The notes under the pieces are model-generated. The model made no database searches. It saw nothing but the letters and a program-made list of their open reading frames with translations, and was not told the origin of the DNA. This document shows positions 24,706 to 33,971 of a stretch of DNA of 64,000 nucleotides, piece by piece (the first letter of the stretch is position 1; each line of letters starts with the position of its first letter). Both the position numbers and the translations under genes were made by a program. Source of the DNA: Pseudomonas sp. MWU13-2105 (lineage in GTDB: Bacteria > Pseudomonadota > Gammaproteobacteria > Pseudomonadales > Pseudomonadaceae); NCBI RefSeq assembly GCF_023242315.1, contig NZ_JALLIY010000018.1, positions 1-64,000 on the forward strand, in the 5' to 3' direction.

Positions 24706-27636
24706 ATGCAAGGCAAGTACGGTTCCGAACACGCTCAACCATTGAACGAACTGTTGACGGTGGTGCTCATAACCCACAACCGGCCTGCGTTCCTGCGCAG
24801 GGCTTTGGAGTTCTACAGCCCGATGCCTTGTCGGATCATTGTGCTGGACTCGTCTGTTCAGGCGAGCGACGGTGTGGCCGATGGTTTTGAGAATGTCGAC
24901 TACCTGCACCTGCCGCAGTTCGGCTACTGGGACGCCCAGGCCAAGGTTGTGTACGGTATCGCCCAGGTCACTACGCCGTACATCGTGTTTGCCGCCGATG
25001 ACGATTTTCTGATACATGACGCCCTCAAGCAGTCCGTGGCTTTCCTGGAGAAAAACCCGGACTACGGTATGTGTCATGGTTATTGCCTGATGTACCTGGC
25101 GTTGGCCAATAGCGTGACGTACTACCGCCGTGACAAGAAAGTCTGTGAAGACTACTCGTCCGATCGACCGCAGGATCGGGTCATGGACTTTATGGGACAG
25201 TTCATTCCGCCCTTTTATGCCGTGCATCGTACGTCATTGTTTCGCGATTGGTACGCGTCCATGCCCAGCGACGCAAAGTTCGAGTGGCAGGAGATCGGTC
25301 ATTCCTACTATATGCTGGCCAGAGCCAAGGCGCGGATCTTGCCGATTCCCTATGTAGTACGTGAAATCAACTACATACAATCAGAGCACAAGACTGACGT
25401 TTATTTCTCTCTGACTTATACCGATGCCAAGTCGGTGGCTGAACGAGAGTCTTTCGCTGAGTTTCTGGCGGCGTTGCCCGATGCTATTCCGGGCCTCGAT
25501 CCGGAGCAGGGCAAGCAATTTGCACTTCAGGCCTTCGAGGCGATGGCTGACAGTCTCATCTCTCGACGTGCCTTGACCGCCGAAATCATTTTCGAGTCTC
25601 ACTGGAACAGCGCCACGAAAGAACCGGATCGACGTTTCGGTCCTCAACAGTACGTCGAGATGCCTTTCTACAACCAGGTGTTTTTCGATCAATTGAGCCA
25701 TATAGAGTTCCTGCTCCACGCGATGCCTGCAGGACGTGTCCAGCTTCAGCGACTGGAGGGTGTATGGCGGCGTCAGTATGACCTCATGCGGCCGCGCAAT
25801 AACGATACCGACGAGACTGTCGTCGATCGCTTGTGGCAAGCTCACGACTGTAACGTCTTCGATCGACACCTGATCAAGCGTCTGGCCCAGCAGTTGGAGG
25901 GACTGGGGGAGGAAGAAGATGGGCAGAAAATGGCGCTCTGGGCCGAGCGTCTGGCTACTCTGCCGGACCCGGACAACCGTCGGACTTTCGAATCGACCCG
26001 CACTGGGCGTTTGCTCGACTGGCTGAAGGCGCGTGAGCCCGGGGCCGAACAGGCCGAAGTCTGTGCAAACTGGCTGGCGGCGCATCAAGGCGGGCCACGG
26101 TTCGGTCTCATGGTGCTTGATCTCGAGGGTAACGTGGCCAAGTTGCAGGTCACCCTGGACAGTCTGCTGGAGGGACACTGCAAGGCGTTCCAGATCGTGG
26201 TGCTGACCACCGGCGAACCCCTCGCAACGACGACGGCGCAAAACACCTTGCACTTTATCCGGGTAACCCAGGGTAATTATGTCGACAAGCTGAACCAGTC
26301 TGCTCGCCAGTCGACCTGCGACTGGTTGATGTTGCTCGAGGCCGGTGATGAATTTACCTCCAGCGGTTTGTTACGAGCCAGCCTGGAGTTGCTGGGTGAC
26401 GTTCAATCCCGTGCAGTGGCTACCGATGAGATTCAGCGTCAGGCCGATGGTGCGTTGGTGGATGTGTTCCGCCCCGGCTTCAACCTTGACCTGCTGCAAA
26501 GTGTTCCCGCATTGATGGCGCGCCATTGGCTGATTCGCCGCGATGTTTTCCTGGAAGTGGGTGGCTACTCCGCGGATTTCAGCAAGGCCCTTGAATTCGA
26601 TCTGTTGCTGAGGATTATCGAGCAGGGCGGAATGGCGGGCCTGGCCCACCTGGATGAGCCGCTGGTGATTAGCCAGGCGGTGGAGCTGCAGGAAAACGCC
26701 CAGGAGCGTCAGTCGCTGATTCGACACCTTGCCAAGCGCGGCTACAAGGCTCAGGTCACCTCGGCGATACCGGGGACTTACCATATAGACTATCGCCATG
26801 CCGAGCGTCCCCTGGTGTCGATCATTGTGCCCAGTCAGGACAATGTGTCCGACGTGCAGCGTTGCTTGGCCAGTATCCTGTTGCGAACCCGGTATACCCA
26901 TTACGAAGTGCTGGTTGCAGACAATCAGAGCCAATCCGCCTTGACGGATGACTGGTTGGAAAGTCTGGCTCAGCAAAACGCTAAAGTCCGTGTTCTGCGG
27001 GCTGACCAGCGCCTGGGCTTATCCGCTTTGTATAACGCTGCCTGTCAACAGGCTCAGGGTGAATACCTGGTGCTGCTGTCGGCCGAGAGCGAAGTGGTCA
27101 ATCCGAACTGGATCGAGTCCCTGCTCAATCAGGCATTACGTCCGGAGGTCGGTGTGGTGGGCGCCAAGCTCTTTGATCGTGACGGCAAGGTGTCCCAGGC
27201 TGGATTGATTTTTGGCGTCGAGGGCGGGGTAGGCTCGCCGGGTGTCGGAGAAGACAAAGAGGCTGCAGGGTATCTGCAGCGTCTGCTGATCGAGCAGAAT
27301 TACAGTGCCGTTTCTTACGCCTGCCTGATGATTCGTCAGGAGGTTTACGGCGCTGTCGGTGGGCTGGACGAAGAGGCCTTTGCCGAGTCTTTCGGTGACG
27401 TTGACCTGTGCTTGAAAGCCGGGTACGCAGGCTATCTGACAGTATGGACGCCGCAGGTGCAGATACTGAATCCTGGGACCATCCCGCAAGACCCGCAAGC
27501 GCTTGAAGCACTTCGCAAAAAATGGACTCATGTGTTCGAGGGGGACCAGGCGTACAACAAGAATCTTACCTTGACCGACAAGGGCTTTGTCTTGCGCGGC
27601 GAGAGCCGTGTGGATTGGGAGCAATTGCTGGCTTAG
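24706..27636 (+). CDS. Second giant glycosyltransferase, TIGR00180-type N-terminus plus GT2
   Basis: Protein of 976 residues. The N-terminal unit (about 10-330) begins LLTVVLITHNRPAFLRRAL and has AADDDFLIHD, resembling the TIGR00180 glycosyltransferase group. After a linker, a region from about 470 and a full GT2 domain from about 700 (RPLVSIIVPSQDN, VLVADNQS, VGVVGAKLFDRDGKVSQAG) match the middle of the previous gene. It lacks the GT-B-like C-terminus of that neighbour. The start is ATG 24706 with GGGGA 7 bases upstream; the frame runs upstream to 24649 without support. It is likely part of flagellin glycosylation. Confidence 0.75.
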   Translation: MQGKYGSEHAQPLNELLTVVLITHNRPAFLRRALEFYSPMPCRIIVLDSSVQASDGVADGFENVDYLHLPQFGYWDAQAKVVYGIAQVTTPYIVFAADDDFLIHDALKQSVAFLEKNPDYGMCHGYCLMYLALANSVTYYRRDKKVCEDYSSDRPQDRVMDFMGQFIPPFYAVHRTSLFRDWYASMPSDAKFEWQEIGHSYYMLARAKARILPIPYVVREINYIQSEHKTDVYFSLTYTDAKSVAERESFAEFLAALPDAIPGLDPEQGKQFALQAFEAMADSLISRRALTAEIIFESHWNSATKEPDRRFGPQQYVEMPFYNQVFFDQLSHIEFLLHAMPAGRVQLQRLEGVWRRQYDLMRPRNNDTDETVVDRLWQAHDCNVFDRHLIKRLAQQLEGLGEEEDGQKMALWAERLATLPDPDNRRTFESTRTGRLLDWLKAREPGAEQAEVCANWLAAHQGGPRFGLMVLDLEGNVAKLQVTLDSLLEGHCKAFQIVVLTTGEPLATTTAQNTLHFIRVTQGNYVDKLNQSARQSTCDWLMLLEAGDEFTSSGLLRASLELLGDVQSRAVATDEIQRQADGALVDVFRPGFNLDLLQSVPALMARHWLIRRDVFLEVGGYSADFSKALEFDLLLRIIEQGGMAGLAHLDEPLVISQAVELQENAQERQSLIRHLAKRGYKAQVTSAIPGTYHIDYRHAERPLVSIIVPSQDNVSDVQRCLASILLRTRYTHYEVLVADNQSQSALTDDWLESLAQQNAKVRVLRADQRLGLSALYNAACQQAQGEYLVLLSAESEVVNPNWIESLLNQALRPEVGVVGAKLFDRDGKVSQAGLIFGVEGGVGSPGVGEDKEAAGYLQRLLIEQNYSAVSYACLMIRQEVYGAVGGLDEEAFAESFGDVDLCLKAGYAGYLTVWTPQVQILNPGTIPQDPQALEALRKKWTHVFEGDQAYNKNLTLTDKGFVLRGESRVDWEQLLA

Positions 27637-27667
27637 GTTCGACGGAAAAACCAAAAGGAGGTGCGAC

Positions 27668-27733
27668 ATGCTCAACCTCATCACCCGTTATCGGCGTTGG
27701 TTGGCCGGTTCTTGTGTCGAGTCAGGCTCATGA
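27668..27733 (+). CDS. 21-residue leader-like ORF coupled to pseC
   Basis: A textbook Shine-Dalgarno (AAGGAGGT, 27653-27662 area) precedes ATG 27668. The peptide MLNLITRYRRWLAGSCVES plus GS ends at a TGA that overlaps the pseC ATG. It is the strongest initiation signal in the island, yet it drives only a tiny ORF. It may serve to couple translation into pseC, or be the stub of a lost gene. No family is recognised. Confidence 0.5.
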   Translation: MLNLITRYRRWLAGSCVESGS

Positions 27734-28935
27734 TGCCCTATCAGATTCCCTACGGGCGTCAGAATATCGATCAGGCCGACATCGATGCGGTGGTTGCGGT
27801 CCTCAATTCGCCCTGGCTGACCCAGGGGCCGACCATCGAGTGTTTTGAGCGCGCCGTGGCCGCACACTGCCAGGCGGACTTTGCGATTGCCGTGTGCAAT
27901 GCCACGGCCGCCCTGCATATCGCCTGCCTGGCAGCTGGGCTGGGGCCGGGCGACCGCCTTTGGACCAGTCCCAATACCTTCGTGGCGTCGGCCAACTGCG
28001 GACGTTACTGCGGGGCCGAAGTGGATTTCGTCGATATCGACCCGCTGACACTGAACCTCGATGCCGGTTTGTTGGCACGCAAGCTCGAGGCTGCCGAGTT
28101 GAACGGGCGGTTGCCGAAGGTGGTCGTGGCGGTGGCTTTTTCCGGGCAGAGTTGTGACATGCAGAGCATTGCCCGGCTCGCCGAGCGTTATGGTTTTACC
28201 CTGATCGAAGATGCGGCTCATGCGATAGGCGCTGGCTATCTTGGACGTCCGGTGGGCTGCGGCGACCACGCGGTGATGACGATTTTCAGTTTTCACCCGG
28301 TCAAGATCGTAACCTCGGCCGAGGGCGGCATGGTCCTGACCAACGATCCGCAGTTGGCCGCTCGCCTGCGCAGGTTGCGCAGCCATGGCATCACGGGCGA
28401 GCCAGCACAGATGAAGGTGCCGGACCACGGGCTCTGGTACTACCAGCAACTGGAACTGGGATTCAACTATCGCATGACGGACCTGCATGCGGCACTCGGC
28501 CTTTCGCAAATGAGCCGGATCGATGAGTTCGTCGCCAAGCGACGTGAGCTGGCGGCACGCTATGACCGGCTGCTGGCCGGGTTGCCGCTCACCTTGCCAT
28601 ACAATCAGCCGGGGGCCGAATCGGCTTGGCATCTCTATGTGGTGCGCTTGCAGCTTGAGTATATCCAGAGCTCTCAACGCGAGGTGTTCGAGGCCTTGAG
28701 GGGGGCTGGAATCGGCGTCAACCTGCATTACATCCCCGTGCATCTGCAGCCTTATTACCAGGAACAGGGATTTGCCGAGGGCGACTTTCCTGAAGCCGAG
28801 CGCTATTTCGGTGAAGCGATCAGCCTACCCTTGTTCCCTGACCTGACCGAAGAACAGCAGGATTACGTCGTGGCGCAGTTGAGCCAGGTTCTGGGACAGG
28901 CGTCATCAGCAAATTCAAGGGCAAGACATGCGTGA
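27730..28935 (+). CDS. pseC: UDP-4-amino-4,6-dideoxy-N-acetyl-altrosamine transaminase PseC
   Basis: PLP-dependent DegT/DnrJ/EryC1 aminotransferase of 401 residues. It aminates the 4-keto sugar made by PseB, the second step to pseudaminic-type acid. It starts MMPYQIPYGRQNID. The internal-aldimine lysine is Lys192 (SFHPVKIVTSAEGG), and EDAAHAIGA (160-168) binds PLP. ATG 27730 and 27733 are both possible; both overlap the stop of the 21-residue leader ORF. It starts a tightly overlapping set pseC-methylase-pseF-pseGH-pseI. pseB is not beside it, which is unusual. Confidence 0.88.
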   Translation: MMPYQIPYGRQNIDQADIDAVVAVLNSPWLTQGPTIECFERAVAAHCQADFAIAVCNATAALHIACLAAGLGPGDRLWTSPNTFVASANCGRYCGAEVDFVDIDPLTLNLDAGLLARKLEAAELNGRLPKVVVAVAFSGQSCDMQSIARLAERYGFTLIEDAAHAIGAGYLGRPVGCGDHAVMTIFSFHPVKIVTSAEGGMVLTNDPQLAARLRRLRSHGITGEPAQMKVPDHGLWYYQQLELGFNYRMTDLHAALGLSQMSRIDEFVAKRRELAARYDRLLAGLPLTLPYNQPGAESAWHLYVVRLQLEYIQSSQREVFEALRGAGIGVNLHYIPVHLQPYYQEQGFAEGDFPEAERYFGEAISLPLFPDLTEEQQDYVVAQLSQVLGQASSANSRARHA

Positions 28936-29548
28936 GTTGAGTGAACAAGAGCATTTCTGGCGCGGCGACTTCGGTGATCAATATGTGGCCCGCAATCAGG
29001 GGAAGTCGCTGATCGCCGCTAACCTGGCATTGTTTGCCAAGGCGTTGGCGCGCACCGATCATATCGAAAGCCTGCTGGAACTGGGGACCAACACCGGCAA
29101 CAATCTACAGGCGCTGCATCGACTGCTGCCCGGTTGTGCGTTGCAGGGCGTGGAGATCAATGCCAGCGCCCATGCCCAAGCCCAGGCGTTGGAGATCGCC
29201 GATATCTGGCTCGGATCGCTGTTCGACTTCCCCCGCGAGCGGACCTGGCAGTTGACCTTGAGCAAGGGTGTGCTGATTCATCTGGCGCCGAAGCTCTTGC
29301 CGGCCGCCTATGAGCAGCTCTACGAACTGAGTCATCGTTATATCCTGATTTGTGAGTACTACAGCCCGGTACCGGTCGAGGTGACTTACCGCGGCAACAG
29401 TGGCAAGTTGTTCAAGCGCGACTTCGCCGGGGAAATGCTCGAGCGTTACCCGGACCTGCAGTTGCTGGACTACGGCTTCAGTTACCACCGCGATCGGCAG
29501 TTTCCGACCGACGATATCAACTGGTTCCTGCTGGAAAAACGTCCTTGA
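28928..29548 (+). CDS. Pseudaminic acid biosynthesis-associated methylase (TIGR03587-like)
   Basis: SAM-dependent methyltransferase of 206 residues. It begins MRELSEQEHFWRGDFGDQY and has the SAM-binding motif LELGTNTGNNLQAL (about 40-53) followed by GVEINASAHAQA. This start pattern (E-x-FW-x-G-x-FG-x-x-Y) is typical of the methylase found inside pse clusters. It overlaps pseC by 8 bases and the pseF start by 4. Its substrate is presumably an intermediate or the finished nonulosonate; this is not shown directly. Confidence 0.75.
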   Translation: MRELSEQEHFWRGDFGDQYVARNQGKSLIAANLALFAKALARTDHIESLLELGTNTGNNLQALHRLLPGCALQGVEINASAHAQAQALEIADIWLGSLFDFPRERTWQLTLSKGVLIHLAPKLLPAAYEQLYELSHRYILICEYYSPVPVEVTYRGNSGKLFKRDFAGEMLERYPDLQLLDYGFSYHRDRQFPTDDINWFLLEKRP

Positions 29549-30255
29549 GTGCGATTGCAATCATTCCTGCGCGCGGTGGCAGCAAGCGTATTCCGCGCAA
29601 GAATCTCAAGCTGTTCCACGGCGAGCCGATGATTGCCCGCTCGATTCGCCTGGCGCTCGATTCGGCTCTGTTCGAACAGGTGATCGTCAGTACCGATGAC
29701 GAGGAAATTGCCGCCCTGGCCCGGGCCCGGGGGGCGCAAGTGCCGTTTATGCGTCCGGCGGCGCTGGCCGATGACTTCACCGGCACGGCTGCGGTGATGG
29801 CGCATGCCGTGGCGACCCTGCGCCAGGCCGGCGATGATTTTGCATTGGCCTGCTGTATCTACGCCACGGCACCGTTGCTGCAGAAACGCTTTCTGCGCCA
29901 GGGGCGTGATCTGCTCTTGGAGCATCCCGACAAGTCCTTTGCGTTTTCGGTCTGTGAGTTCGGTTTCCCCGTGCAGCGCGCGCTGACGCTCGACGAGACG
30001 GGCGCGTTGACGGCGTTGTATCCCGAATATCGCCTGACCCGTTCCCAGGACCTGCCGCCGGCCTTTCAGGACGCCGGGCAGTTCTATTGGGGGCGCAGCG
30101 AAGCCTGGCTCAGGGGCGACGTGCTGTATTCGGAAAAAAGCCTGCCGGTCGTCCTGCCGCGGCATCTGGTCCAGGACATCGACACCGACGAGGACTGGCG
30201 GCGCGCCGAGTATCTTTACAGTGCCTTGCTGGCCGGTGGAGAGCTGCAAGCATGA
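29545..30255 (+). CDS. pseF: CMP-pseudaminic acid cytidylyltransferase PseF
   Basis: Nucleotidyltransferase of 236 residues that activates the nonulosonate with CTP. The N-terminal nucleotide loop IPARGGSKRIPRKN (7-20), DDEEI, and the C-terminal QDIDTDEDWRRAE match the NeuA/PseF family. The start codon is TTG, overlapping the stop of the methylase (TTGA), so translation is coupled; no ATG occurs until residue 29, inside the conserved fold. It overlaps pseG by an ATGA. Confidence 0.88.
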   Translation: MSAIAIIPARGGSKRIPRKNLKLFHGEPMIARSIRLALDSALFEQVIVSTDDEEIAALARARGAQVPFMRPAALADDFTGTAAVMAHAVATLRQAGDDFALACCIYATAPLLQKRFLRQGRDLLLEHPDKSFAFSVCEFGFPVQRALTLDETGALTALYPEYRLTRSQDLPPAFQDAGQFYWGRSEAWLRGDVLYSEKSLPVVLPRHLVQDIDTDEDWRRAEYLYSALLAGGELQA

Positions 30256-31757
30256 GAGTGCTGATCCGCGCGGATGCCTCGCCGGCCATTGGTAGCGGGC
30301 ATGTGGCGCGCTGCCTGAGCCTGGCGCAGGTACTACGTAGTGGCGGTGTCGAAGTGCTGTTCGCCTGCCGGGCCTTGCCTGGCCACTCGCTGGCGCGTAT
30401 CGCCGAGCGGGGTTTTCGGGCCCTGGCATTGCCGGCCGAGTATGCGGGCGAAGTGTCCGGCGCGGACATCGAGGCGCCTTTGCCCTGGCAGGCGGATATC
30501 GCCGCGCTGGGTACCGCCCTGGGCGCCGAGCCGAGGTTCGACTGGATTATCGTCGATCACTATGGCCTCGATCACGCCTGGCAAACCGCGGCTCGCCAGT
30601 GGGCGCGGCACATCGCCGCGATCGACGACCTGAATAATCGCCGACATGCCGTGGATATCCTCTTCGACCAGAACTTCACCGCCGGCGACCCCGAGTACGC
30701 CCACCGCTGCTTGCAGCCCTGCCGCGAGCTTTTCGGTCCGCGCTACGCGCTGATTCGCGACGAGTTCCGCCAAGCGGCGGTGTCGATCGCCTTGCGGCCG
30801 CGTCGGGTGCTGGTGAATTTTGGCGGCCTGGATGCCGCTGGCGAAACCTGGAAAGCCATGCTGGCCCTGGCGGACTTCAGTGAACTGGAAGTGGATTTCA
30901 TTGCCGGCACCGCCAACCCGATGCTGGCGTCGATCCAGGCCATGGCGGCTGATCGTCCGCAGTGGCGGGTGCAGGCCTTTGTCAGTGACTTCGCCGCGCT
31001 GATGGCCCGGGCCGACCTGTTTATCGGTGCCGGTGGCGGCACCAGTTGGGAGCGCGCGGTCCTCGGCCTGCCGACCTTGTGCATTGCGGTGGCGGAAAAT
31101 CAGCGCGCGAACGCCGAGCGACTGGCGGCGGCCGGGGTGCATGTCTATCTGGGCAGCAGCGACGAGGTGAGTGTCGACAGCCTGCGCCAGGCCATCGGTT
31201 TTGTCCTGGGCAACGTCAGTTTACGGCGTAGCCTGGCCGAACAATCGCGGCGTCTGGTGGACGGGCTGGGCGCGCGGCGCTTCGCCGTGGCCTTGGCCGG
31301 TGCCAGCCTGGCCCTGCGTCCGGCCACGGAGGAGGATTCGCGGCTGTTGTTCGACGGGCGCAATGCCGAGTCGGTGCGGCGCGCCTCGTTGAGTCCCGAG
31401 CCTATCGGTTGGGCGGCGCACCAGGCCTGGTTGGCCGCGAGTCTGCTCAATCCGGGGCGCCTGCTGTTGATCGCCGAGGCCAGTGATGGCCCGGTGGGCG
31501 TGCTGCGCTACGATCTGGCCGGCAGTCGCGCCGAAGTCTCGCTGTATCTGTTGCAAGACCGCGCCGGCCTCGGCTGGGGGCGGGCGCTGCTGGCCCGTGG
31601 CGAAGCCGCCGTATGCGCGCACTGGCCGCAGGTGACGGTGATCGACGCCCAGGTACTGCCGGACAACCCGGCTTCCCTCGAATTGTTTCGTCACGGCGGC
31701 TATGTCCAGTCGATCTGCCGTTTCGAGCGTGTGGTAAAGGATCAGCACCATGACTAG
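30252..31757 (+). CDS. pseG: PseG-PseH fusion: UDP-sugar hydrolase plus GNAT acetyltransferase
   Basis: Protein of 501 residues. Residues 1 to about 345 are PseG, a GT-B-fold nucleotide-sugar hydrolase (MRVLIRADASPAIGSGHVAR, VDHYGLD, GAGGGTSWERAVLGLP). Residues from about 355 (LALRPATEEDSRLLFDGRN) to the end form a GNAT N-acetyltransferase like PseH (GWGRALLARGEAA acetyl-CoA loop, NPASLELFRHGGY). It carries out steps 3 and 4 of the pathway in one chain. PseG and PseH are separate in Campylobacter and Helicobacter. The ATGA overlap with pseF and the 8-base overlap with pseI indicate coupling. Confidence 0.85.
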   Translation: MRVLIRADASPAIGSGHVARCLSLAQVLRSGGVEVLFACRALPGHSLARIAERGFRALALPAEYAGEVSGADIEAPLPWQADIAALGTALGAEPRFDWIIVDHYGLDHAWQTAARQWARHIAAIDDLNNRRHAVDILFDQNFTAGDPEYAHRCLQPCRELFGPRYALIRDEFRQAAVSIALRPRRVLVNFGGLDAAGETWKAMLALADFSELEVDFIAGTANPMLASIQAMAADRPQWRVQAFVSDFAALMARADLFIGAGGGTSWERAVLGLPTLCIAVAENQRANAERLAAAGVHVYLGSSDEVSVDSLRQAIGFVLGNVSLRRSLAEQSRRLVDGLGARRFAVALAGASLALRPATEEDSRLLFDGRNAESVRRASLSPEPIGWAAHQAWLAASLLNPGRLLLIAEASDGPVGVLRYDLAGSRAEVSLYLLQDRAGLGWGRALLARGEAAVCAHWPQVTVIDAQVLPDNPASLELFRHGGYVQSICRFERVVKDQHHD

Positions 31758-32802
31758 TTTCAAGATCGGCCAGCGGCTGATCGGCGCGGACGCGCCACCG
31801 TTCATCATTGCCGAGATGAGCGGCAACCATAACCAGTCGCTGGAGCTGGCGCTGCGGATTGTCGAAGCCGCGGCCAAGGCCGGCGCCCATGCGCTCAAGC
31901 TGCAGACCTATACCGCCGAGACCATGACCCTGGACCTGGACGAAGGCGAGTTCTTCATCCAGGACCCGGCCAGCCTGTGGGCCGGCTCGTCGCTCTATGC
32001 CCTGTATGAAAAGGCCCACACGCCCTGGGAGTGGCATGCGCCGATCTTCGCCCGCGCCCGGGAGCTGGGAATGCTGGCGTTTTCCACGCCCTTCGATGAA
32101 ACGGCGGTGGATTTTCTCGAGAGCCTCGACGTGCCGGCGTACAAGATCGCCAGTTTCGAGAACACCGACCTGCCGTTGATCCGCCGCGTGGCCGCGACCG
32201 GCAAGCCGCTGATCATTTCCACCGGCATGGCCAGCGTCGCCGAACTCGATGAGAGCGTGCGCGCCGCCCGGGCCGCCGGTTGCCAGGACCTGATACTGCT
32301 CAAATGCACCAGTACCTATCCGGCCAGTCCGGCAAACAGCCATGTGCGGACCATTCCTCATCTGCGCGAGTTGTTCGGTTGCCAGGTCGGTTTGTCCGAT
32401 CACTCCATGGGCGTGGGGGTGGCGGTGGCGGCGGTGGCACTGGGGGCGACGGTGGTGGAGAAGCATTTCACCCTGGATCGGGCCGCTGGCGGTGTGGACT
32501 CAAGCTTTTCTCTGGAACCCGCCGAGCTGGCCAGCCTGGTGCTCGAGACCGAACGCGCCTGGCAGGCCCTGGGCCAGGTGCATTACGGCGTCACCGAGGC
32601 CGAGCGCAAGTCGCTGGTGTATCGACGCTCGCTGTATGTGACCCGGGACATGGCGGCGGGGGAAACCTTCAGCGCCGACAATCTGCGGGCGATTCGCCCC
32701 GGCCTGGGATTGGCGCCCAGGCATCTCGACGCCGTGCTCGGGCGCAGCGCCCGGCAGGCCCTCAAGCGCGGCACGCCGCTGGCGTGGTCGTTGGTCGAAT
32801 AA
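31750..32802 (+). CDS. pseI: Pseudaminic acid synthase PseI
   Basis: PEP-dependent nonulosonate synthase of 350 residues, NeuB family. The TIM-barrel N-terminus has FIIAEMSGNHNQSLE (18-32), KLQTYTAETMTLD and LLKCTSTYPA, and LSDHSMG is near 216. The C-terminal SAF antifreeze-like domain follows from about 290 (RRSLYVTRDMAAGETF). It condenses the C6 sugar with PEP to give the C9 acid. It is last of the overlapping pse set; 229 bases without a clear terminator follow. Confidence 0.9.
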   Translation: MTSFKIGQRLIGADAPPFIIAEMSGNHNQSLELALRIVEAAAKAGAHALKLQTYTAETMTLDLDEGEFFIQDPASLWAGSSLYALYEKAHTPWEWHAPIFARARELGMLAFSTPFDETAVDFLESLDVPAYKIASFENTDLPLIRRVAATGKPLIISTGMASVAELDESVRAARAAGCQDLILLKCTSTYPASPANSHVRTIPHLRELFGCQVGLSDHSMGVGVAVAAVALGATVVEKHFTLDRAAGGVDSSFSLEPAELASLVLETERAWQALGQVHYGVTEAERKSLVYRRSLYVTRDMAAGETFSADNLRAIRPGLGLAPRHLDAVLGRSARQALKRGTPLAWSLVE

Positions 32803-33031
32803 CCCTTTGTGCGGTCGATTCGGCAAAATAGCGTGACCTGCGAGTCATAACGCGCATCTTCACTGTATTGTATTGCGCTGGAAGATGGCGCCTGGCTCGT
32901 AACCGGTCTGGTGGTAGCCCTTTGTACTTCTGGCAGCCGTTCCCTGGTGGACGGCGTCAAATCTCTGTTTGTCGGCAGCCCTCGGTCCTGGTGAGCGAGG
33001 GTTTTCAGCTGTTTATTATTGGGAAGCCGTA

Positions 33032-33958
33032 ATGATTGGCATAAAAAGCATTGCGAGCTACGTGCCTGTAGCCGGCGTGGACAATTACGCACAAGGTGCA
33101 AAATTCGAGAAGGATGAAGCTTTCATCCTGGGCAAGATCGGCTCGGCCTTCCTGCCGCGCAAAGACGCTGGGCAAGAAACCTCGGACCTGTGCGTCGAAG
33201 CGGTGAACGCGCTGTTCGCCCGTAATCCCGAGCTCAAGCGCGAATCCATCGACGCGCTGATCGTGGTCACCCAGAACGGCGATGAGGAAGGCCTGCCGCA
33301 TACCGCCGCCATCGTCCAGGACAAGCTCGGCCTGCCCACCAGCGTGGCCGCGTTCGATATTTCCCTGGGGTGCTCCGGTTATGTCTATGGCATTTACGCG
33401 ATCAAGGGCTTCATGGAAGCCGCGGGCCTGAAGAACGGCCTGCTGGTGACCGCCGATCCGTATTCGAAGATCGTCGACCCGGAAGATCGCAACACCACCA
33501 TGCTCTTCGGTGATGCGGCGACCGCCACCTGGATGGGCGAAGACGCGCCCTGGCAGTTGGGCAAGGCCAAGTTCGGTACCGACGGGGCCGGCGCGCCGCA
33601 CCTGAAGGTCAGCAATGGGGTATTTTTCATGAACGGTCGCCAGGTGTTCAATTTCGCCCTGCTCAAGGTCCCGGCGCACCTGCACGAATTGCTGGAAGAG
33701 TCCGGCCTGCACGCGGACGATATCGATGCGTTCTGCATCCACCAGGGCAGCGCGGCGATTGTCGATGCCGTGGCGCGGCGTTTCGAGGGCGAGCCGGAGA
33801 AGTTCATCAAGGATATGGTCGAGACCGGCAACACGGTGTCGTCGAGCATTCCGCTGTTGCTCGAGAAACATGTCCTGGACTCCAGCTGGAAGCGCGTGGC
33901 CCTCAGCGGCTTTGGCGTGGGCTTGTCGTGGGGTTCGGCGATTATTCATCGGCCCTGA
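33032..33958 (+). CDS. 3-oxoacyl-ACP synthase III-like protein (FabH-like)
   Basis: Thiolase-fold condensing enzyme of 308 residues. The catalytic triad is visible: Cys114 (SLGCSGYVYG), His237 (FCIHQGS) and Asn267 (ETGNTVSSS). House-keeping FabH is normally in a fatty-acid locus, so this copy is thought to be dedicated. Pseudomonas flagellar islands often carry such a gene between the sugar genes and fliC, but its product is not defined. It may make an acyl group for decorating the glycan. The start is ATG 33032; the frame is open upstream to 32969 without support. A strong terminator follows. Confidence 0.75.
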   Translation: MIGIKSIASYVPVAGVDNYAQGAKFEKDEAFILGKIGSAFLPRKDAGQETSDLCVEAVNALFARNPELKRESIDALIVVTQNGDEEGLPHTAAIVQDKLGLPTSVAAFDISLGCSGYVYGIYAIKGFMEAAGLKNGLLVTADPYSKIVDPEDRNTTMLFGDAATATWMGEDAPWQLGKAKFGTDGAGAPHLKVSNGVFFMNGRQVFNFALLKVPAHLHELLEESGLHADDIDAFCIHQGSAAIVDAVARRFEGEPEKFIKDMVETGNTVSSSIPLLLEKHVLDSSWKRVALSGFGVGLSWGSAIIHRP

Positions 33959-33971
33959 GGCCAAAGGTCGC

